Shown here: positions 56,893 through 64,000 of the stretch, in pieces
Position numbering within the stretch: the first letter of the stretch is position 1
Layout of the letters: every line of letters begins with the position of its first letter
NCBI GenBank assembly: GCA_964016875.1
Contig: OZ024724.1
Coordinates: 39,114,320-39,178,319 of the forward strand
Length of the DNA stretch: 64,000 nt
Source: Fallopia convolvulus
Taxonomy: Eukaryota > Streptophyta > Magnoliopsida > Caryophyllales > Polygonaceae
Reading direction: 5' to 3'
Position numbers and translations under genes: made by a program
The notes under the pieces: model-generated
Told to the model about the DNA's origin: nothing
Database searches by the model: none
What the model saw: the letters and a program-made list of their open reading frames with translations, nothing else

Positions 56893-57611
56893 TGTGAGCG
56901 GGTAAATATTACAAAGTATTTTTTGTAAGTATCTTTTCAACTTCCTTGTTTTTTATTTTCTTTATTAAATTATGCTCCCTCAGTCAAATAAACTTGTCGT
57001 TTTAGAGTTTGTCTTAAAAATTAAGAAATGGTTTGATGTGACTAAATTATCCTCAGTCTTTTGTTAAGATCCTTTCACCTTTTATATAAATTTTTATAAT
57101 TTTTTTTAATTAGTATAGATATTCTTTGAAAAAGTGGGTGAAAATATCTCAAATGACAAGTTTTGTTGAACAAGAAAATCAAGCTAGAATGACAAGTTTT
57201 TATAAACAAAGGAAGTAGTTTTTTATCGCTATAAAGAAGAATCTATCATAGTCGAAAGATAGAATTTCCACATGGATTGGGGAGCAAGATGTCGCTTGCT
57301 TGGGTGACAGGCATTGACCCTTGGGGTGATTTCGCCCCCTACTCCATTTCTTCCATTATAAATGCATGAATTCACCATGTATGGTAAGCATATTCAATAC
57401 TCACTGAACTCGCTCGCAAGTCCTACCTTTACCTTGATGTTCAATAGACAAACTGATCTTTTAAATTAGGCATAGGAGGTGGATTAGGGGGACCCCTTCC
57501 CCTGTATCCATTGTTTTGCAAGTTCTAGGTTGAAGAAGAAGCTTGGAACGGACGAAGAAGAGGCGAAATTCAAGGAGCATTCATTAGGGCACAAAGGTGG
57601 ATTTTTATGCA
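56893..57611 (+). repeat. E1 3' LTR (with MITE inside)
   Basis: Begins TGTGAGCGGG after the polypurine tract CAAGTGGGGCAT and ends TTTTATGCA. It is 719 bp including a 242-bp Stowaway copy; without it the length (477) agrees with the 5' LTR (490). TATA-like TATAAATG at 57357-57364. Confidence 0.8.
56974..57215. mobile_element. Stowaway-type MITE in the E1 3' LTR
   Basis: Same family as 4342-4575 in reverse orientation (acttgtcgttttagagtttg, gaatgacaagttttt). The ends are decayed: gctccctcagt on the left, aaaggaag then TA on the right. It is absent from the E1 5' LTR, so it inserted after E1. Confidence 0.75.
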
Positions 57612-57749
57612 CTAACAATATTATTTGGAAATATATTATTTCATATTTATTCAAGGAAAATAATATAGATACATATATCATATATATAATCTTTATAAGA
57701 CCATATGCAATGGTTCGCTAAAATATGTGGTCATCAAATTATAGCAACT

Positions 57750-57960
57750 ATATCTCCTTTTTTGAAGAGGTGCCCACCTTTGATGGTAAACTCAGGGTTT
57801 GTGAACTAGCCAAAAAAAGCTCATGAACCAGGTAAACCAACTTGCACTCGATCAGCTCAGCCCGATGGTTTTTCACCCAAGTGAAGGGGCAGAAGCAAGG
57901 ATCGAACATGAGACCTCCTAACATCCCCCATGCCTCTACAACTAGGTCGGTAGTCATGGG
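57750..57960 (-). mobile_element. Possible tRNA-derived SINE
   Basis: On the minus strand a box-A-like stretch (GACCTAGTTGTAGAGGC) is followed about 30 bases later by a box-B-like TGTTCGATCC, the spacing of an internal RNA polymerase III promoter. The 3' side ends in caaaaaaggag. No target duplication was found and no family can be named. The surrounding 57612-58150 is otherwise plain AT-rich sequence. Confidence 0.35.
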
Positions 57961-58149
57961 TCATGTTCAGTTCTAAACTGAAATCGAATAAAACCGCAAA
58001 AAAATCGATGGTTCTTGGTAGCAAGATTGAACCAGAAATTTGGTCTTATAGTTGGTTTTGATCCGAGAATCACTAGTTCCTTTCTTATTTAAAAGAGGGC
58101 CCAACGGTCAAAACTGCCAATTCGAACTGTTCATGATTTGTATATATAA

Positions 58150-59463
58150 TGTGCCTATTGAACATGTTAGATTTTTAACATTATAGACTACCTTGTAGAG
58201 TTTTTAGTATTTTGTTTGATAATGCGTCTAACACAAACCGCTTCTATTAGTGAATTGATTCGAGTTTGTGAACCTGTTTTTGAAGACAAATATTTTTCAT
58301 GTACAATGTGCGTTACATGTTTTAAAATTAGGTGTTCAAGATGGTTTGAGAGTCTTAAACCTGTTAAATATTTTTTTAATTATATTTGGCTAAAAAAAGA
58401 CCACAAGTAATAGAAGAAGTTTTGTAACAAAAGAAGGTGTTATAGCAATATGTTTTTCAAAAGATGTTGGTAATCATTGAAACTCCACTTATAAATTAAT
58501 TCATCAATCTTTACATTACAAATATCTTTTGGATTCCTTTGCCATTCAACATGGTCTTGATTTGTGATTGAACCCGTTTGGGGCCAATGCTATAAAATCA
58601 CGGAAATTTTAAACATTTTCAATGTTGTAACTTGCACTTTTAGTCATACGCATGAACCAATTGCTCATGTTTTTTTTTGTTTTGAAGCTTCGAATGTGGT
58701 GGCCGCCTTTATGGAAGGGCTTACACACCCCCAACCTTATTGATGTCATTGTACTCATAAAGAGGAAGTGGTTTAACTATTACAAAATTTATCTTGATAT
58801 TTATCTTGGTTCTTGCATTTTTATCCCAAATGTATGATACAAGGTTTGCAAAATATATTGGATTCATACTATGAGTTGTTGCAATTAGAAGAGTATGATT
58901 GAGATTGTAATGTTACACAAATTATTAAACATGTTAGATCTTTTGTTGATGATTTGTAAAAGGTTTATGATTCTAGCATGGGTGAGTAGCCTTCTTCGCC
59001 TGAACTACCTCCACCTCCTCCTCATCTCGTTGTTTGTTTCTAGGAATGGTTATAGTTTATTGCAAAATATTACCAAACGACAGAGATAAATAAGCCCTCA
59101 AACAAAGTTCTATACTTATCCAACTACTAACTTTGAGTTTGTAGAGGAAAACTTTTATATATTAGATTGGTGGAAGATACACAATAAGACGTTCCCAACA
59201 TTAACAAAGATCGCCGCTCAAGTATTCGCCATACCCGCCTCAAAGGTAGAGGGAGCAAAATTTTAGCCAAGGTGGCCACTATCCTAGATGAGAGGAGATC
59301 AAGATTGGTGTTCGATGCATTGAAAGTTGAAGTTTGTGTCGATAATTGGAAGAGGCAGGACTTAGAGAACAAATGATGAAGTTTATCCGTAAGGATTCAT
59401 CGGATCATATACTTGACGATGACACAAGACAAACTCCTTCCTTCAATTTTGAAGTGTCATCTT
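58150..59463 (+). pseudogene. hAT transposase relic
   Basis: Translation over shifting frames gives pieces of a plant hAT transposase: FHVQCALHVLKLGVQDGLRV (the usual CxxHxLNLIVQDGL segment), a middle part with HTHEPIAHVFF, and the C-terminal dimerisation region NFYILDWWKIHNKTFPTLTK followed by IAAQVFAIPAS. Many stops and frameshifts; no start or zinc-finger BED domain is recognisable, and the element ends could not be placed. A cut-and-paste enzyme that is no longer functional. Confidence 0.7.
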
Positions 59464-59475
59464 AGGTAAGTGGGG

Positions 59476-60704
59476 TGATATGATGTGTTTTGTACAGCAT
59501 AACTAGGACTTTTTAGTACATATTTTTGTAGTATTTTAGGCCTATTAGGAGCATTGCTGAAGAACAGATTTGAAGGCCGAGAGTTCAGAGTTTTGAAGAT
59601 TTGAAGGGTTTGAAGACGCTGAAGGCCGCGATCGTTGCCACCCCAAAGGGCGATCGCGGTGGACGTCACCGAGGAGGACCGCGATGACAAGGAAGACCGT
59701 GATCGCGGCGAGATTTGGTGGCGATCACAGTTTAGGTCGCCGATTGAGGTTGCGGTGTGAAGATTGGCCGCGATCGCGGCCCTGGTTGATGGCGATCACG
59801 GCCTGGCTGGATCTGACGCGCGACCGGATTTCTCCGCTTATTTTACTATTTTATATTTTATATTTTAATTCCGACTTGTTCGAGACTATTTTAGGTTTAC
59901 TTTTCAGCCTTTGTTTGTATTCTCTTAGAAATAATTTCCAGTTGTTTCAAACTTTGGTATTTTCTCTCTTATGGAGAACTAAACTTCCTAAATCTTATTC
60001 ACGTTGAAGCTTTTCGGACTCAAGTTGTTGTGAGATTCTATGTTACAGGTTTATTTCTACAGGTTATTTCAATTCTCTTGTGTGTAATTATTATTGATTG
60101 TGTCGATTTCTACTTGTTTGGCCAACTTATTGGAATTAATATTATCTATTGCTATATCCAGGTTTTCTCGTAGCAAAGCCTAATCTTTGTAGCAACTCAA
60201 TTGATTTAGGACTCGTTGGACTAAAACAATTGAGAAAGAGATTTGAATGCATGTTAATTGTTTGACTCGTTGGAATTCAATTGCATGTATCCTGTTTATC
60301 CTTGTTCTCATTGCTAATATCCATATTATTCATGATCGTTTCATGAATTGTTTGGATATTAAGTTTGCATGTCTCGTTGCCACATTATATTTCTGATCAG
60401 GATAGGAATAACCAAAGAAATAACTTGTTTGAATCCATGATCAATAACTTGAGGAAGAAAAGTAGATGCTTGAATAAGATTGTTTTCCCTAATTGATAAA
60501 AATCCAATCTTTTCCCTGTTTGATTTATTGCTTTGCTTTGTTTAATTTTCCCTAGTTTTAGTTTGCAATTCCAAAATCCCCCTTTTATTACTTTATAGTT
60601 GATAATAATATTGCTTAGAATTACAAGTGTCTCTTGGGTACGACCCCGACTTACCGACTATACTAGTTGAGTAAATAGGGAATAATTTTTGATTTAGCAT
60701 CAAC
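59476..60704 (+). repeat. Athila-like solo LTR with GCGATCGC palindrome pairs
   Basis: Starts TGATATGATGTG and ends TTTAGCATCAACG after gggtacgaccccgactta, a layout like the E5 LTR (start TGATG, end atcaaca). No primer-binding site follows and no polypurine tract with internal code precedes it, so it is probably solo or truncated. No target duplication was found, and the borders are approximate. Between 59626 and 59799 it holds seven versions of GCGATCGC, mostly paired 22 bp apart. Confidence 0.5.
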
Positions 60705-60819
60705 GACTTTCAGCCAGTCATGGGGCAATATCGAAAGATAAGAGAACTACATGGGCTTTGATTCCTCTATAACCCCAATATGATATGTAGACAACTTCAA
60801 TTTCCCACGCAACTGTGCC

Positions 60820-60967
60820 AGATGAATCTCATGTTCTCAAGTAAGATAGTATTCAGATTCAATCCAAAGGCTTACAAGAGAAAAGATAGGTATGAGTTGG
60901 GAAGCATCATATGAAGTAGTTGTGAAATAACGAAGAATCGTTAGTAAAAATACATTGGTTCAAAAGT
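60820..60967 (+). pseudogene. Tekay pol 3' fragment (E8)
   Basis: Aligns with E2 at 13036-13180: gatgaatctcatgt, then a region equivalent to the tail before the chromodomain (MKK..N.E..LVK). Interrupted by the hAT-type element at 60976; resumes at 62978. The LTR of this element starts at 63469. Heavily decayed. The sequence between 60705 and 60820 is unassigned. Confidence 0.6.
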
Positions 60968-60975
60968 GTGGTAAA

Positions 60976-62969
60976 TAGGGATGCACATGGGAGCGGGGCG
61001 GGGTGGGGAATGCATTCTCCACCCCATCCCCGACCTACTATTACGCCCCCATCCCTGCCCAATCACCGTCTAATCCTAGAGGGGAACATGGCGAGGAATC
61101 TCCGTCATCTATGAGATTGTTAATGGGGACTCATTTATTATAAGAAAATAATTTAAAATAATAATTTAATATTTTAAAATTTCAGAATATTTACAAATAT
61201 CAAATTTAAATATCATAAAATAAAAAGAGTTTGGATCAGTCAGAATGGGTGCACATGTGAGAAATAAAATAGAGCAAGAGTCGTTGGATGGAGACTAATC
61301 AATGTCGCTAATCGTTTCACTTAAAAGAGGACAAAACGACACGGGTGATTTTTAGGTGAATTATTCGCGTATTTTGAATAAAACGGATATAAGGCTGCAC
61401 TCAAATTGTTCATCAAAACTATGATTTTGTTCATCAAAACCTATTATTTGTGCATCAAAACTGTGATTTTCTTCATTGAAATGTGATTTTGTTCATCAAA
61501 ATTGTAATTTTGCGCATTAAAAAACTATTGTTTGTGCATCAAAAACCTATTATTTGTGTATAAACAATGGTCGAATGTGTATCGAAATTGTATGCATTAA
61601 TATATGTTTGTGCATCATAAGTAGCGGTATGTGAGACAAAACTAATTGTTTTGATGTCAGTCTTGTTATTTTCTTACTCGACTCATTTGGATTTGTCATT
61701 GTTGTTGTTGTGAAACTTGTGGTTGCTTCTTGGGCTCCGAACGTATGCGAGGCAAAACTAATTGTTTTAATATATTTACACTTTTCTCTCAAAAAAAAAA
61801 AAGATTCGTATAATAACTATAAACACTAGATAAATATATGTGTGCATTGAAACTAATTATATGAGTATGTGAGTTAAAACTAATTATATGAATAAGGAAT
61901 AAAGATAGCCTTAAAGAACAAAATAAATGCACAAATATACAAATAAATAGTCCTAAATGTACAAATGGATGGTATTGACGCACAAACAAAAGTTTATTTT
62001 AATTCACAAAAAAGGATATATTAAAGAACAAAGTACTATTAGTGATGAACAAAGTGTCGATAGTAATACACAAAGTGATGACAGTAATGCACAAACTTCA
62101 TATTCATTGATACATAATAAAAAGTTCATTTTTTGATGCATATAGTGCTAGTAGTTATGCACAAACAGATAGTGTTAATGAACAAAGTATTTATGAACAA
62201 ACATGGGTATATCAATGAACAAACAAGGGTATACCAATGAACAAATAAGGGTATATCAATGAGCAAACAAAGTTATATCAATGAACAAATAGGGGTATAT
62301 CAATGAGCAAATAGGGGTATATTGAAACTAATTATATGTGCATAAAAAACTAGATAATATTGTATTCATACACATAAATAAGGTTAATTATAAGTTAAAA
62401 ATCAAAAAATTTGAAATCGATGAACAATGTGAATCAAAAACTCGATGCACGATTGGTCAATATTGATGCAAAATTGGTCAATATTGATGGCCAATATTGA
62501 TGAGCAAACTGCGCGCGCCTCTCATAAACGTAATCTTCAAAAAATACGTAAATAATATAAGAATAATTCGTCCATTCCTTTTTTTCCTTTTTTAATAATG
62601 TCTAATAAGGGACGTTGATTTTTTGGAGATGACGACCGAGATTTATTCTTATTTCTCACCTGAGCATCCATTCTCGCGTGACTCTTTCTCAAATAAAAAT
62701 ATCATTTATAATTTGTAGACATATATTTAAATTTTAAAATTAAAAACTACAATTATATTTAAAATTCATTATCTTTATGTTTTATGAAATAAAAACAAAA
62801 ATATTGGGTATGTATATCGAGGATTCGGAGCGGATAGTACCACCCATGTCCCCACAACATTTCCAATTGAGGATACGAAATTGACCCTGTACCCTCCCTT
62901 GTTCCCCACCAACACGGGGAATCCCCACTCCATTAGGGGCATGTCTCTCGATTTTTTTGTGCATCCTTA
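60976..62969. mobile_element. hAT-type MITE carrying a MULE
   Basis: Ends TAGGGATGCACA and its inverse TGTGCATCCTTA. The 8-bp target is GTGGTAAA (60968-60975) and TTGGTAAA (62970-62977), one mismatch. G/C-rich subterminal stretches (gcggggcggggtgggg; ccccactccattagggg) match the common plant hAT MITE type. Without the nested MULE and its duplication it is about 0.52 kb. It interrupts the Tekay tail. Confidence 0.8.
61227..62690. mobile_element. Complete non-autonomous Mutator-like element
   Basis: 1464 bp with exact 9-bp target duplication AAATAAAAA at 61218-61226 and 62691-62699. The left end GAGTTTGGATCAG... pairs with the inverted right end GAGAAAGAGTCACG..., and similarity extends inward over 100 bp or more (gtgagaaataa). 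The interior is made of short repeats (gttcatcaaaa, gtgcatcaaa, atgaacaaat, gggtatatcaatga). No transposase. Same family as 1-1531. Confidence 0.85.
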
Positions 62970-62977
62970 TTGGTAAA

Positions 62978-63468
62978 GAAATTTTAAATACAGTTTGGAC
63001 AACTAAGCAAGAATTACTACTCGCTCCGTTCACAAAAATGTGTCATTCTAGCCTGGTTTTTTTGTTCAACAAAATTTGTCATTTGAGATATTTTAGCCTA
63101 TTTTTTCCAATAATATCCATACTAATTAAAAATATTTACAAAAATTACAATACAAAGTGAAAAATCTTAACAAAAGATTGAGAATATTTTAGTCAAATCA
63201 AACAATTTCTTAATATTTGAGACAAACTCTAAAACGACAAGTTTATGTGAACGGATGGAGTAAGGTGTTTTCTTAAATTGTTTTATCGTGATTAAAGAAT
63301 AAAAGGTTCTTTAAGACGGTACTTGAATGGTAAATCATTTTTTATATAGAGCTTAATGGTGAGTCTTTGTGTATATAGAATAATGTCAAGTGTGCATTCT
63401 TATATTAATTGTTATGTACTACATTAGTTGTTCTTAGTTTTGAGGACAAAACTATTTTTAAGGGGGTA
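62978..63468 (+). other. E8 tail, hairpin and polypurine tract
   Basis: Decayed chromodomain-tail DNA with a Stowaway MITE inside (63020-63260). Just before the LTR is AGTTTTG-agga-CAAAACT (63436-63453), a hairpin with paired changes relative to the other Tekay elements, followed by TTTTTAAGGGGGTA. Confidence 0.65.
63020..63260. mobile_element. Stowaway-type MITE
   Basis: CTCGCTCCGTTC and inverted GAACGGATGGAG, with TA at 63018-63019 and 63261-63262. 241 bp, similar to 4342-4575 throughout and in the same orientation. Confidence 0.85.
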
Positions 63469-64000
63469 TGTAATAATCCTCACTTTAATAGATGAATAAT
63501 TTGCTAATTAATTATTCACTCCCAATTATTATTAAAATAATCGATTATTAAGTCGTTATAATTTAATTTATTTCGTTCCTTCATTACTAAATCTGGGTAC
63601 GTTACATAATTCGCCCAAATATCCAAAGCACAACTCGAGTATATATAAGAGTGCACCCGATATGACCTCGCAAGGATCATTAAATTAATGGAAGTATAAA
63701 CCTATTATGCAATTGGCGTATTACCCGTAAAAATTTTAAGGTTGAGGTATAAATACATGTGGCACCACCACAACACATGTATTTATAATCATGTGCAAGG
63801 GAGATACGTGTAAAAATGACCAATGCCTTCATACATATCTAAGCTAGATTTGTATATCTCCTTAATTAAGTAATGTAAGCCTCTATATTTGACGAAATGA
63901 CGCATACATGAACCGACTTATACAAGTGATGAGCTTAAGGTCTCCTCTTCAAGTAACAATTTGGAAGCTTATCACCTCATACTTTCCTTTATCTATCTCC
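63469..64000 (+). repeat. E8 3' LTR, start (continues beyond window)
   Basis: Begins TGTAATAATCCTCAC directly after the polypurine tract, like the E2 and E6 LTR starts. TATAAATA at 63748-63755 is a likely promoter. At least 532 bp; its end lies outside. Confidence 0.7.

Larger units (their letters stand above)
6860..57611 (+). mobile_element. E1: Tat-lineage Ty3/gypsy retrotransposon, host of the whole nest
   Basis: Related LTRs in direct orientation at 6860-7349 and 56893-57611 bracket one interrupted element. Internal order is 5' LTR, primer-binding site, gag remnant, reverse transcriptase and RNase H (7860-10711), a 44.8-kb insertion, then integrase (55517-56480), polypurine tract CAAGTGGGGCAT (56880-56891) and 3' LTR. 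The coding frame before the insertion (…HDDI) joins naturally to the frame after it. A second, archaeal-type RNase H segment with NNEAEYEALI marks the Tat lineage. Flanking pentamers ctatt and ctaac match at only three positions. Many stops, and missing gag/protease DNA, show it is the oldest layer. Confidence 0.85.

Noticed and set aside
57760..57960. Functional tRNA gene
   Set aside because: Only A- and B-box-like words remain; no cloverleaf with acceptor stem can be formed, so at most a SINE.
58216..59372. Separate small proteins in the hAT relic
   Set aside because: They are frame pieces of one decayed transposase or antisense shadows of it.

Overview
The window is plant nuclear DNA, most likely from a eudicot with a large, repeat-rich genome; I cannot name the species. 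It is AT-rich, almost free of host genes, and filled with plant-type Ty3/gypsy LTR retrotransposons (Tat, Tekay/Del and Athila lineages), Stowaway MITEs, hAT-type and Mutator-like non-autonomous elements, and Helitron ends. The only host protein gene I can support is an intronless RING-H2 gene at 4941-5654, with a TATA box about 60-70 bp upstream. Its eighth zinc-ligand position holds Tyr instead of Cys.

Layout. 1-1531: right part of a Mutator-like element carrying a foldback MITE. 1532-4940: AT-rich spacer with one possible orphan exon, a Helitron and a Stowaway MITE. 4941-5654: RING-H2 gene. 6860-57611: one large retrotransposon nest. 57612-64000: a possible SINE, a decayed hAT transposase, an Athila-like solo LTR with its own palindrome pairs, and the 3' end of another Tekay element interrupted by a hAT-type MITE, which in turn carries a complete Mutator-like element.

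The nest can be read from target-site duplications. E1 (Tat, +, 6860-57611) was entered by E2 (decayed Tekay, +, 10717-55511; ACATA/AAATA). E2's 3' LTR was entered by E3 (gag-only Tekay-like, -, 13895-53358; TTGCT). E3's leader was entered by E4 (coding-free Tat-type element with a 32-unit tandem array, 19468-24046; TCTAT). A gag fragment lying inside E3's span was entered by E5 (Athila, +, 25597-49118; TTAGG). E5's reverse transcriptase was entered by E6 (Tekay chromovirus, -, 30439-41001; AGGTG). All encoded proteins are broken by stops, frameshifts or deletions; E6, E5 and E4 are the youngest.

Most unusual signal: E5 carries 19 exact copies of the 10-bp palindrome TCGTTAACGA, plus about ten one-mismatch copies, in LTRs, leader, protein linkers, env-like gene and 3' region. 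I found none elsewhere in the window. Most occur as pairs about 21 bp apart, two helical turns. In coding DNA the decamer is read in two different frames, so the conserved thing is DNA, not peptide. A second Athila-like LTR (59476-60704) has the same pair architecture built from a different palindrome, GCGATCGC. This looks like an element-specific DNA-binding platform; the function is inference. Other points are a covarying hairpin beside the polypurine tract of four Tekay elements, CAG-to-TAG stops suggesting CHG-methylation decay, and a patchwork junction that duplicates an E3 LTR with its flank.
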